In this document: piece after piece, positions 1 to 12,834 of the stretch
Layout: every line of letters begins with the position of its first letter
Numbering within the stretch: the first letter of the stretch is position 1
Origin: Epiperipatus broadwayi
Taxonomy: Eukaryota; Onychophora; Udeonychophora; Euonychophora; Peripatidae
Direction of reading: 5' to 3'
Assembly: GCA_028023455.1 (NCBI GenBank)
Contig: JAQFVV010012434.1
Location: 8,119,355-8,183,354 of the forward strand
Length of the DNA: 64,000 nucleotides
Made by a program: the position numbers and the translations under genes
The notes under the pieces: model-generated
What the model was told of the DNA's origin: nothing
Databases searched by the model: none
The model's input: only the letters and a program-made list of their open reading frames with translations

Positions 1-1520
1 CAAATCTCTTCCCTTTTCAATTTCTTCCCTGCCTCATTCATTTCATTTTCTGTAAACCTAATATTTACATTGCTGTATGCTTTTATATTTATTATCACTC
101 TCCCTTTACATCTAACATCTTTTCTATATCCATTACATACTTATTTAAGATTTCTCTAATTCTTCTCTAGAGCTATACTCTATTCCCTCATTATATAGTA
201 ATACTATTTCTCTCATACCTACATTACTTCTTTTAATGTATTTCCAAAAATTTTTATCCCCATCTATTCCACTTTTATTAATATCCTCCAACAATTTACT
301 ATTCAATTTCATTCTCCCTCTAAAATTATCTATATCAGCCAATTTCTCTTTTTAAATACTTTTCCCATTTACCATTAATATCTTTTTTCACTTTTTTTGT
401 TATTAATAGCACACTTATATTCTCTGCATGCTGTTTCCCTCTCTTTTGAACTTTTACTAACTCTCATTTTCTTATTACTTTTTTTTCTTCTGAATATTCT
501 CACCAAAAACCCTATTTGCTACTTTTTCTACTTCACCACATCGGTCATTATATTTATTCCCAACTAACTTTTCCATGGTTTCTTCAACTTTTATTTTATA
601 TTCTTTGAATTTATTTTTATCATTTATTCTCCATTCACATTATTTACTATTCTTTCTACTTTTATTGTTCTTTTACATCACATTACCAACCATTTCTATT
701 ATAAAAAAATTATGATCACCTTTACATACTCCCTCTTCATTATCAAACACTAATTTTTTGTACTTTATTTATTTCCTCTTTTCTCTACTAATACATAATC
801 TATTGTGTGAAATGCATTATTCCTAGATCATGTGTATTGTCCCTCATAAATATTTGACAAATTTCCAATTCTCAAATTCATTTTCTGACAAATTCTTCAA
901 ATGCTGTCCATTCTTGTTATCTACATCATTAATTTCTTCACTGTGCCTATTCATATCCCCTATAACCAGTATTCTCTTCCACATTTCTTTAAAACTCTGT
1001 ATATCATTAATTAGGCATTCATATATGCTACTGTTCCACTCTATTATACTTTGCTTATCTCCAGTGGCCATATACACTATAGCAACCTTCCTCTCTCATT
1101 TTCCTAAATCTCAAACCACAAATGTTCTTGACATTTAACAATATGTAAATATTTTTGACATAACTTCTATACCACAATCTTTTTTTTCTTTTCTATTTAC
1201 ACCCTGCCATACCAAGTCTTCTAGTATACATTCTTTTTTTAGATGTGTTTCCACTACTGTTAATACTTCAAGCTTTTCATTTTTAACTGTTTTGCTTAAT
1301 TCCATCCACTTTTCTGGTCTCCTGCTACCTTGCATACTGAAATATTCAATTTTAACAATTTCTTCTTTTCTAACTACTCTTTTATAAATTCTTTTGACTC
1401 TTTTTTTTCCATTACATTTATAAGTAACTTGCTTACCATTAATTTTACAGACCCATTCCTTTTTCACATCTGCATTTATATCTAAATCAACTACTCTTTG
1501 TTTATTTCTTACATTTCATC
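1..1520 (-). mobile_element. Non-LTR retrotransposon (LINE) relic: endonuclease domain and linker
   Basis: Minus-strand translation, in several broken frames, shows pieces of an apurinic-type endonuclease. Around 1467-1140 there is an N-terminal block with Q-G-S-R-R and V-V-E-T-H-L-K, matching the usual T-E-T-H motif. Around 1077-844 comes I-L-V-I-G-D-M-N-R-H, matching the G-D-F-N motif. Near 815-690 lie T-I-D-Y-V-L-V and G-D-H-N-F-F, matching the C-terminal S-D-H motif. A basic, lysine-rich stretch follows, and at 342-145 a segment with F-W-K-Y-I typical of the linker before the reverse transcriptase. The RT would lie left of the window. Stops and frameshifts make this a dead copy. The endonuclease type is clear; the LINE clade is not. 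Confidence 0.75.
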
Positions 1521-2355
1521 CATTTTTCTTCTTTCTGATAACACTGCCACTTAAAAATTTGATATTTTCTTTTGTTCCACCTGGTGAAAATTTTTGAAAA
1601 TTCTTAATTTTCTCTATTTTTATAAATGAATATTTTTAAAAAAGCACATTTGACATTTAAAAATAATTGTTAACTGTCTTGAAAATCAAACAATGTATTG
1701 TATTCTTTCAAAAAATGAACAATGTTTATTTTAATTTTTTTTTAATGTACACAAATTCAAGTTGTTATTTATGATAAATATATCAAGTTCTGCTTTAAAA
1801 TCTGATATTTTCTTTAAAATAATACAATATGTGAAAAGATTTTAATACCATATCATATCTAACAAATGATGACATTACATACACTAAGGATTTTTTGTTT
1901 ATTTTATGGTCAAGTTTATTAATTGCTATTTCTTTGTTATATATATAATAATCAACCAATTAGTGTGTAAAAATAGAATACATATTTTATGAATAACCCA
2001 AAAATCATATTTTATTTCCCAAAATCTTTGCATAAAAATGAGACTAGAAGGAAGTAGATGACAAGAAGGCATTTTCTTCTGTTTCAAACAATAGTGCTAT
2101 CCCTTAGATCTAAGCCAATTGTCTATAACATATTGGCCGCTTCAAATTTTGTCAAATAATGTATTAATTAAAATATTATGAAATTTTTATATTTTAAAAA
2201 TAAAAGGCAATAATTTGATCTGATCCATTGATAAATTAGCTATCATATGATAACCTGAAACTACCAATCATATTTTGCTATAAACTTTGGGGAAATTGTA
2301 AATTTATCTACAAATTACAATACTACAATATTATTAATAAATCAATATATATGTT
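1521..2355. other. Unassigned AT-rich stretch
   Basis: No coding similarity, RNA gene or repeat was recognised here. It may include the decayed 5' end of the neighbouring LINE. Confidence 0.4.
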
Positions 2356-2359
2356 TGCA

Positions 2360-2430
2360 TAAACAATGATTTTCATGGACTACAGATATAAATGACATAT
2401 TGCCTGGGTTTATCCATGTATGATGCCTAG
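2360..2430 (+). repeat. Single copy of the 'gggctacagatata' terminal motif repeat
   Basis: The segment reads GATTTTCATGG, then CTACAGATATAAATGACATA, and continues into a 'tatccatgtatg' stretch. The same module recurs near 3283, 3576, about 3700 (inverted) and about 4000-4020 (degenerate), and inverted at 24750-24790. It is therefore a dispersed repeat end. Confidence 0.55.
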
Positions 2431-3269
2431 CACTAATGTTCCTTGCATAAAGAAATTACAGATAATAATGGATGTGTTCCAGAATTCTATAATAAAAAAA
2501 CGGCATATGCCCTAACCAAAAAATCAATAATATGTGATTATTATTATTTATTATTATTTATATGCTATCTTTAATAAATAAGTTGTTGATATTAAAGTTA
2601 TCTTGTTATCAATTGATTGTTATTCTCACAGCCAATAATGTTTGTTAATGTAACTAATCGAATACGGATAGTTAATTTTTATAACAGCAGATCTGGGATC
2701 TTTTGTTTCATGAATTAGAATTCAAAGTTATGGTAAGAAAAGTTATTAAAATATAAAAAGATTCAAACGCCTATCTATATGATAATCTTCTAGGAACTGT
2801 AGATCTCAATAAATAAAAACTATATAGATTACATTATTTTACAATATTTTACTTTTGATAATCTGGAAATGTAATAAGTACTTTGCAAAAAAACTGATAT
2901 TGAAAATTATTTGCTTTGATTATCACAAAGAATTTAAAATTAATAGTTTTGAAGTAATGGCATTTATTTAATTTTGATTAATACCTATTTCTAAAAAACT
3001 TAATAGGCCTCACAGCTTTCTTTGACTGTACTAATGAATAGACAAGTTGAGTGAATATTTATCTTTATATTATCATCATTATCTCTCAGTTCTTATTACA
3101 ATATACATATATGGATCTGTGTGTGTGCGTCTGTGTGACGTATGCTTTTAAAACATTTATTGACTTAAGAATGCATGTCAAATTTGTAGCAAATATATGA
3201 AAAGTATTTTTTTTACAATTTTACACACACATATATATAAAATTGCTATATTATTAATTACATATATAT

Positions 3270-4030
3270 ACTAAATCGAAAATTTTCATGGGCTACAAAT
3301 ATAAATGAAATATTATCCAGGTATTAAAATATGTATATAAATCAACATTTTGACCAGGTCATACCAGTCATCAATTGGATAACAAATATAAAATAATTGT
3401 AGTGGCACTATCTATTAATAAAAAGTAGCTATAACAAGTGGATATAACATTATGTTATTTACATGCCAAAAGAAAAAATCAAATCACATAATAATTTAGA
3501 TTTTTTAACCCACATTTTTTCAAATATTTAAAGATCTTTAAACATTTCTTTCCTATAGAGATTTCTTGTATTAAATCGAAGATTTTCGCGGGCTACAGAT
3601 ATAAATGAAATATTATTTGGATGCATCGATGTGACCTAATCGAAACATCAGTTTATATAAATTAATAAATTATACATGGATATACCCAGATAATATTTAA
3701 TTTATATCTGTAACCCGTGAAAATCTTCAATTCAATATAATAAATTTGTAAGGAGAGAAAATGTTTAAACAACTTTGAATGTTCAAAGAAACACGGGTTA
3801 AAAATTCAGACTTCTTTTGTCATATAAAAAAACAATGTCGTACCCATTTGTTGTAGCTATTTTCTATTAGTAGACTATGCCTCTATTATTATTTTGTAAT
3901 ATTTGTTATCCTGTTGATAACTAGTGTGACCGTCAGTTTATATATATATTTTAATAAATTATACATGGATGTACCTGGATAAAATTTCATATATATATAT
4001 ATTAATTCTAATATTTTCACGGATAAAAGA
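3270..4030. repeat. Nested inverted-repeat cluster
   Basis: The module 'gatttt(c/a)..gggctaca.atataaatgaaatatt' occurs forward at about 3280 and 3575 and inverted at about 3690-3730, where it reads atatctgtaacccgtgaaaatc. The unit at 3570-3735 is itself a foldback, with its ends pairing across a 'catggatatacc' centre. The flanks at 3360-3560 and 3735-3960 also mirror each other: the 'ggataacaaatat', 'gtagct' and 'cccac..' stretches reappear in reverse. The arrangement looks like repeated insertion or inversion of one non-autonomous element. No coding capacity was seen. Confidence 0.6.
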
Positions 4031-4152
4031 TGTCATATTATTATTACTATTTGCGGGATATTCCGTGTAGTGAAAAAGCTAAATGCTGAAACGTCAGCAT
4101 TTAGCTTTTTCACTACCCGAAATATCCCGCAAATAGTAATAATAATATGACA
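4031..4152. repeat. Near-perfect 122-bp palindrome
   Basis: The left arm, 4031-4089, and right arm, 4094-4152, are reverse complements with two mismatches in 59 pairs, around the tetranucleotide AACG. The arms contain TTGCGGGATAT and TAGTGAAAAAGCTAAATGC. A transcript through it would form a long hairpin. It sits beside short (CA)n and (TA)n runs. It resembles a palindromic MITE; no transposase or named family can be assigned. Confidence 0.85.
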
Positions 4153-7100
4153 CACACACACACACATATATATATATAGTGACCTTCCATGTTGGCACCA
4201 GGAAGAAATGTGAGGTCACATTTGTTCCAATAATGGCTAGAGATAATTATTTTAGAAAAATGAATTGTGATATAATTTACCTGTTAAAATTAGGTTTTAA
4301 ATAAAATTAAAACTTTAATGGGGTGTACCAGTTGATAAAATTTTAAGTTATATATGTCCAGTAGTGGAAGAGAAAGATAGAAAAACATCAGGGAATGTTG
4401 GTATGAGAGCAAAATTTATAGGAAAGCTATAGCAGGTGTTATTCATTTTTTTTAACTTATTATCTACTCCAATCCAAGATTTAACTTGTATATGTGGGTG
4501 TATGTTCATTTTACATCATCTTACACTTTGTTCATATTTTATACTAATTCTTATAATGTCCAAATTGTAGTGGTAAAATTTACATGCAAAGCAAAACAGA
4601 TACACAAATATATCATTAATTAGAATGATTTTTTATATATTTTATTTATTATTTACTAATTATGTATTGCATTATCTTATATTTAAAATGGCAAAGACTA
4701 TCTGTATATTATTGGGTAACATTTGTAAATTAATATTTAATATTTTATTTTTTTTGCCTTTTTTATAATATTAACATTTATAAGCCAAAAAATTCTGGCA
4801 TATTGCCAAGTGGATAATAACGAAAAAAAGAGGGCATGAGAGAGTATTGACAAGAGATTCTAGAAGGAAAGGTAAGGGGGAAAAAATTTACGGAAAATAG
4901 AATGTTTTCTTTAAAGGAAAAAGTAATATATAAGTGAAACAACATCATAAGATTTTACTACTGTTTCTTTGGATAGTTTTACTTTTATATTTATTGTAAT
5001 AATACTATACATGGAAAAATAAACTCTCAAGGTTCCAGCTCCACTTTTTATCAACCGATGGTTTAAATTTGCTATACTTTAAAATGCTTGAATATCACGT
5101 AAGATTATCAATTATAGTTCATTTAGTATATTGGAATTATAAAAAATTATTAGAAATGAAAATAACTAAAAAAAGTTATATTCAACATGGCCATGGAACG
5201 CTTTCAGTACTTTTAGTCTTAAAAAGGTTTTTATTTATATTATGCAAAGTAAAATTAAAAGGAAAGAACTTATCCAATTTAATTTGTTTTTTAGTAGAAT
5301 AGTTATATACTAAAGAACTTCATTATTCGCATATATACATAAAATGAATAATTAAATGCATTACTTAACGCTATTTAGTAATTGGTTATAACAATGTACA
5401 TATGCACGAATGGATCATTGACAATGGAAATGAAAAATTATATTAAGCATTTAAAATTAAAGGAATAAAGTCATAAACTTTTACCAGGTTTATTTTACTG
5501 AATCGGAGATTTTGTTTCTTTTAATTAAAAATATAATTCCATTGCATACTAATTATTTTTTGTGTTTACGAGGAGAATTTAAAATATCGGAAACTATTGC
5601 AGGTCTCATCAGATTATACTTTAATAAATATGAGCAACCTTTTTTTTATAAGTCATTGTTGTCAGAAGCATTTCGTTTAAAATTTCAAACTTTCAAGTTT
5701 AAAACAATTCAAACATATAGTGATTAAATGTTTATAGGTATTTTTTTTGTTGCTTATACTAAAAATGTAATTTTTTAAGCTAATATAACCTGTTATTATT
5801 ATAATAAGACAATATATTATCTTATATGATTTAGAAATTATAGTATATATAATCCTATATTCGAGTGTGTGTGCATTGTTATAAATTATTATTATTATTT
5901 TTTTTTTCAAAATTTGTATTTTATTTTATTTCAATTTCATTGGTGCAATTTGTTAAAAAAAATAGAGAATTAGGATTTTATCTGTTTATAAATTTGTTTA
6001 TGTAGGAAATATGTTGGGTATATTTGAATGTAGAAATGGTCGAGGGTGATTATATTACCTGGATTGAGTTATACTCCGGATTATTTGCTTATTAAATTGT
6101 GGGTGGTTAGTGTACTTACTTATTTTAAAGCATATTGCTGAAATAGTTGTATTTTCTTTTCCTTATAAATGAAGTGGCAAAGGCCCCATTATTAATGATG
6201 GGTCGGATAAGTTTCATAACCTTTGTGTCTTAAAGTTAGTGGATGTTAGATTAATAAGTCAAGGTTGAATTTGAAGATGTTAGTTAACCCTCACGTATAT
6301 TTATGCAAATGTTTAGTTGTTATTCCCCTCTTTCTCTTCATCTGGATGTAGTTATCATCAGACAACATAGTCTGATTATGACAGATAGGTATTTTATAAG
6401 TATTTATAGTATGTTTTAAAAAAAAAGATCGTTAGTTTAATGATTAACTTGTTGCACCAGTCGTTTTGTAAAAAAAATAGTAATAATTATGATTTACAAA
6501 TGCATTATATTTGTAATGTTATAAAAGCGCACATACTTGAAAATATGATTAATAAATAAATAGTGGAGAAAACTATTGCTAAAATTATTGGTTACAAACA
6601 GATACTAAATCATATTACATATCTTATTAATATCCTATTTCTTTTCATTGATAACAATTCATCCTTCAGTATGAATGAAATATTAACTTAAAAGAAATTT
6701 TATTTTGTCTAATAAAAGGAAAGCAATAGTAGAATTATCACTTAAATTGATATAATAAATAGTAATTAATTTGTATTTTTTCAAAGTTTATAAATAATTT
6801 TTTTTATTTATTTTGTCTTTTGTTTGCAATAAATGTTTTATTGAAGTAATATCCCATATGAGTTGTTTTATTATATATGTTTGATTGTCCATTTTCACAC
6901 ACACATTTGATCAACATAATATAGCTATGGAATATACAGATTTGACAATATAGGTCATTTATTGAGGCAGTCTAAAGGTAAAAGATCTTAATATTGCAGT
7001 GTCAAGAATGTGTTTTCCTTTGTTTAGAATAGATGGTGATGTAGGCAAAAGGTACCCGATCCTCATCATTATCTATACTGTAATAAATGTAATAATTGTC

Positions 7101-7384
7101 AATTTTGCAACAGTTCTCATTATTGAATAGATGCTTAGAATATAATTGAATTAACATTATGGTTTGTTGTTTATGAATGTATACATCATCATCATTATTA
7201 GTATTCAATATAACTACCATATCCTATAACCTCAACTGAGCTAAGCCATGGAGGAATAATAACATAAGAGTTTATTAGGACAAAGAAAAATAATTTCAAT
7301 TATAAATTTATTCTATCTTGTATAGAATTGGCACATGGGCAGTTAATTGTACATAAAGTGATATAAGTGAAGAATGCACAGGTT

Positions 7385-7425
<41 letters not shown>

Positions 7426-9950
7426 CGATTGCATATTACATACTTCCATAAACCATTAAACTGTCTCATCAATCAAAATGTTATAACTCAGCACACCAAT
7501 CTTTTTGATATAGAATCCATTATAGACTATATATATATATATATAAATACAGTAAAAGTAATCCCAAATAAAATATGATTTCCGAAAGGAATAATAATGC
7601 CCACAAACATCATTAACATAAGGAAATATTTAATCACTTATATAACTTATGTATAAAACGAACATGTATCAAAACTCATACCAAATTAAACATTCAAAAT
7701 TGATAAAAGTTTATAAAGAAATTTATATTTTATTTCTTTTTATTAACAACTTTGTCATAGACGATTGTACAACACATGCATCATAACAACATAAGAATAA
7801 AGATGACCAAATCAAATACAATCAACAAAACAATAAAAACTTAAAGAAAAGAAATAATAAAACATTATGTAAATAATCAACTCAATACATGAATTTAAAC
7901 TTGTGATTTAAAAGAATCAAATCAACACTAAAATAAAGAACAACCTTGTTTCAAGTGATTAGCAAAAAGATATGTTTTGAATGACATTTTACTTTAAAAA
8001 GAAGTTGTGATCGATGTTCATGTTCAAAAGTAACAATCAACAACTATCAAATGCACAACTATAAAACTACAAGGAAATCTCGAAAAAGGAAGAAAAACAA
8101 AATAAAAACAAGGGGGACTCAATTTGACCTCTTGAGAATTTCAAAACTAAAAAATCCAGAGACAAATTTTAAATCTATTCACCATCTCAATACTATCTTG
8201 AAATCCCTAACTGAATAATTGTATTAATTCTAATCAGAGATTCTCAAGAGAACATCTAGTGAACCACTAAATTCAAAGAATATATTTAAATATTCAGATA
8301 ATATACAAGTAATGTATGGCTAAGTATAAACTGACTTCATGGACAAGTATCTGTTAACTATGGATCTACAATTGCAAAAGAAAAATAATATTTTACTTAA
8401 ACTAGCAGATATAAACTTATGCTGAAGATTACCTCTAATGCATTACTCAGATCATAGGATTTCATCTCGCCAACTCAAAGGATACCATATAAAAAGTGAA
8501 ATTCAAATCATCAGGAGAAATGTTCTAAAATGTACAAACCTAATTAGCTGAATTAGGAATTGTAAAATAAGGACATTCTCAACATTCACACATCATTTTC
8601 CTTTTTGGATTAGCAATAATTTTAGGTTGATATTGAATAATTAATCTCATGCATATTTATTTATTTTTTTTTTTCTTTACTATCGGTCAATCTATCATTT
8701 AGATATTTTAAAAAGTGGGGGAAAACACTACCATTTAATTTTTTTAATTGAAACTAAAATAGAGATCTACACAATATTTATTGCAGATAAATGTCATCAT
8801 CATTAAAGATGAAGGTAAGATTCTTTTTTTGGAAAATATTAATTGCCTTCACTAACACAGAAACTATATTTGTTTATGCATGTTAACTTTGTTTATTTTT
8901 TTATTTTATTTTTCAGTGTGTATGAATAAAAACTTTTTAGTATAAATGTGATTTACTGTCATTATTGAAACAAATAATGGCAGAAGGTGGAGGGGGTATC
9001 TTAAAATCATGATCTTCATAAGTCAAAATTGTTAATTAAAGTAGATGTATTTTCTTTTTGAAATAATAATTTCAATGATTATAACTTAGCAAGCAAGCAG
9101 TATATAAACATTAATAAAATTTTAATTATATTTTTTTATCTAACATCAATTGTACAATAGAATGTCAAATGGCTATTTTTTAAAATGGAAAAAAGGGGTT
9201 GGGATAATAAATGTTGATATGATAAATCAAATAATAAACATGGATGTCCAAAATCAATAAACTTTTATTTTTTTTTGTAAATAAAATTGTTAAACATTAT
9301 TTTAAAGTAAATTCAATTGTCAGTGTACTATCTTATTTGATCATCAATTTTACATATTCATCTCTTGTAAAAATAATATCATACCTGAAGTAGAATTCCA
9401 TGCATATACTCACTGAGCTCGAATCCTGGGACATAATGGAAATTATGATGAAAAAAAAAATAGATGAAACTAAGAAGGCACCCTGAGACTTTCATATATG
9501 TTTATCCCATTTTTCCACATTTGAGATTGAAGTTGAATGTAAATTAAGGATCTTAGAAATTTTAAGTTTTCTCTTCTCATCCATTTTGATGCCTATTAAG
9601 ATATTTCTTAGTTTGGTATGTCTTATTGCTTACAATCTAACAATTATGATTTTAAACATATTAATCAACAATTTTTGTTCTGAGGAAGTTACAATATTAT
9701 AAGAAATAAATGAAAATTAAAATAAAATTATTTGTCTACACCATTTTTTTTTAATATGTCAACTAGAGGACTGGTATGTTCTGATGAAAACCATTCCTCC
9801 AATTAAAATATTAAAAAAAAATAGCAGTGTAAATAGGCAACTGTCTTTGTTTTTATTTATGTGTATAATATTAAAAAATTGTAACAAGAGACTAAAAATA
9901 AAATTAGCTTTCAAAAAACAAATATTTCCACTCAATATATATATATATAT
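4153..9950. other. Unassigned AT-rich intergenic DNA
   Basis: Apart from an (AT)n run at about 7389-7424 and short (TA)n runs near 7530 and 9935, I recognise nothing. Open frames such as 5069-5302 and 5512-5727 are short, T/A-driven and show no known motif. A patch at 6170-6370 has more balanced composition and may be a decayed repeat. Confidence 0.5.
7389..7424. repeat. (AT)n microsatellite
   Basis: About 36 bp of uninterrupted alternating A and T. Confidence 0.9.
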
Positions 9951-9956
9951 ATATAT

Positions 9957-12586
9957 TGTACCGGTAAAATCACCATGCATAATCATGCACAGTAATCCGA
10001 ATTCAAACCCAGTCCACGTCTAGGAATAAATTCCAAAATGCAAACTAAATTCAAACCCAAACCCCTGGTATGACCAACCGATGAACGACACAACAACGGT
10101 ACGTGGTTTTCCCTTTACTAGCTTGTCGAAAAACACAGACTAAATTACCCTACAATCAGTTATTCATATATATCTTATATTCGAGATATTGGTACGGTTA
10201 ATAATTCAATATATATTTAAGTTGTCGATACAGACAGCAGGTGATTAACTAGGTTTCGGGAGTGATCAGAAAAGGGAGACAAAAATAGATTAGATAAATT
10301 TTTAATAATTATTGAAAGCATTGAATAATATGTACAGATACGGTAAAATTTTCATACGTATATTTATAATAATTTGCTGCTAGTCCTTAATAATTGTTTT
10401 AGACTGATAAACAAAACGCATGCCAATATTTATATGTTTTAAATGGTCGTACGAGTTGATATGGGAATCAGAGTAATTTGAGCATTTAAAATATTTAATT
10501 ACTATTTTATATTAAGTTGTTTGATTTTAATAGATTCAAACCATTACATATACGGATAATTGGAGGAGGTTTTATATAAAAATATAATATAATAATGATG
10601 TACTGATGGTTGCAGAGCTTAAGATATACTACAATAATAACTTGCGGTGCATTGACGGAAGACCGGGCGGCTTGTACTTTGACAAGTCTTAATGCCCCCA
10701 AGTAGATCCGGGACACTACAACCAGCCGGGATCATTTTCGAACCCCGGTGATCCAAGAGATTATCTGGAGAAGAATTTCTTTCTTTCCAATTGGTAGTAA
10801 AAACGAGACGCCAATTTAGGCGAAGGAAAAGGCACTGCCACAGTAACATCGAGGAAGAGTGATCGGAAGTGGACTTAAAGCGAAACTATATAAAACCTTG
10901 GTTATCTCTCCGTAACATTTTCTACGCAACAATCTGATATGACTATTCAAAATAAAACATGGCGAAATCAAAAGATCACAAAAGTAACGATTAATTAATT
11001 TCACTCTGAAACCCATAACTCCCCAGGTTGTTCGGAAGGTAATAATAGTAACAAAAATATTCACTTTATATTATTACTCCGTTCATATATAAAAAAAATA
11101 ATATAATAAAAATTTAGACTTTATTTTAAATATTTGTTATTTGGAGCAGAGATTAAAATATCATTTTGACAAAATAAAAGGAACAATACAGGTACTTGAA
11201 TATTTCTCAACTCAACATAAACGAACCAATTTTTAGTTCGATAAAAGAAAATTACTTTTAAAATGAATATAATAATAATACTATGAAATAAACTTTAATG
11301 GCTTTAACTAGAGTTGAAAAATATTATTATTGGCATCGCTTTGTTTGTAAATGTAAGTAATAATAAAAATATAAGTACATTCACTAATGAATTACTATTA
11401 GGCACAAAATATTAGTAAATCATCATCTAAAGACTAGAGCACAGAAATATTAGAGAAGAAATTTACTGACAGGCTTTAGTGTAACATTTTAACGAAGGAA
11501 AACAAGAAATTTACATGTAATTACTTAGATTAATTCATAACAGATTAAATAATAAAATTATTAAGCTTAGAAGAAAGTTAAAAAGTTCATGTAACAAGGG
11601 TTACCATTCTTTCTTCGTCCGGCTTTTCTCCTTGCGGTAATGTTTATGCAGAATGTAGGCGCGCATTTTGGATTCCTTAGAATGGCATGATTAATTTAAA
11701 GGTTGGAATTGAGAAAACTGGAAGCACAGGAAACATTATAAATCAGCGGCTCGAAAGATTTAAATCGGCAGAACAGGGATCAGCTTCTTGGACTTAGCCC
11801 AACATTATTGCAATCTACCGGGCAACTTCTTAATCACCTTTGAGATGATTTCTCTGGAACAACTACTTTGCTGTCGCTCGAGACGGTCTAAGCACAGCCA
11901 AGTCAAAAAGTAGAGTCCTCTAGTATATTATAATATAAGATGGCTACGGTTGATCATTCTGCATAGTTTTTGTTCATGACTCCGCCTCCTTTGATTTTCT
12001 GGCCTCCAGCAATATCTAATTTTGACTATACAATTGCATTCGCCTTTCTTGATAAGAGTCCTACATTTCTCATTTCCATTGTTTGATTTACATTTATTTC
12101 TAAATTCAATACATGATTCTAAATTGACAAACTAAATAATTACATAGGAATTCGTGAATACAAAATTGAAATTCATTATCTTAACTTTCAAAGTACAAAC
12201 TAATTATTCTATACATTTTGTACACGTAAGATTTGACTAAAAATACCGATCAAAGGAATGTGACTTTTGATCAGCATTTTTAAATGACTTTGTATAATTT
12301 TGAAAGATTTAAAATTTAAAAAAAATATACACGCAATGAAACTTTTAAATTGAGCGAATATAAACCTACAAACCACACACACGAATATTATTTATCATGA
12401 TTTGTAATATTTATACTTGTAATATTTACATTAAATTCTTTTAAACAAAGCATAAAATAACTAACTTAAAATTTATGTGGCCTGGAATAGAAAAAGCCTC
12501 ATTGCGGGTAAATAGTGATTTAGAATTACCGTACTTCAAAATGAAAACTATGAAACTAAGATCGATCCTTCGATCTGTCTGTTTCA
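9957..12586 (-). repeat. 3' LTR of the gag-only element (2630 bp)
   Basis: On the plus strand it begins TGTACCGGTAAAATC and ends CTGTCTGTTTCA, and it matches 15371-17999 almost base for base. It is unusually long for an LTR. Small open frames inside it (69, 76 and 82 codons near 10507-11064) are repeated in the other LTR and have no recognisable domain. Confidence 0.9.
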
Positions 12587-12600
12587 TTTCTTCCTACTTA
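12587..12600 (-). promoter_or_regulatory. Candidate polypurine tract
   Basis: On the minus strand the bases immediately before the 3' LTR read AAGTAGGAAGAA. An all-but-one purine run in this position is expected for plus-strand DNA priming in LTR elements, and it supports the minus orientation. Confidence 0.55.
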
Positions 12601-12834
12601 AAAAAAAATAACAAAAAAAAATGTTTATACATATTTTACTGACTTACATTTCATTACAAAGTTGACCGACTTTGGAGAACAGTCTGGGTGAGAGTTTGAA
12701 CCTAAACATGGGTGTGAAATGATACATTTTATCAATCATTTGTATATTAATATCCATTGTTCTTTACTCATCATCTGAAACATTTATAGCATAGTGGTCG
12801 TTTACCGGGTTATCCCAAAATTACTGTTTGTTTT

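Noticed and set aside
3100-3140. GT-rich run and other short dinucleotide runs as regulatory sites
   Set aside because: Ordinary simple-sequence DNA; nothing ties them to a promoter.
10507-11064. Three small minus-strand frames, repeated at 15921-16478
   Set aside because: They lie inside the LTRs, overlap each other in different frames and have no domain. They are duplicated only because the LTR is.
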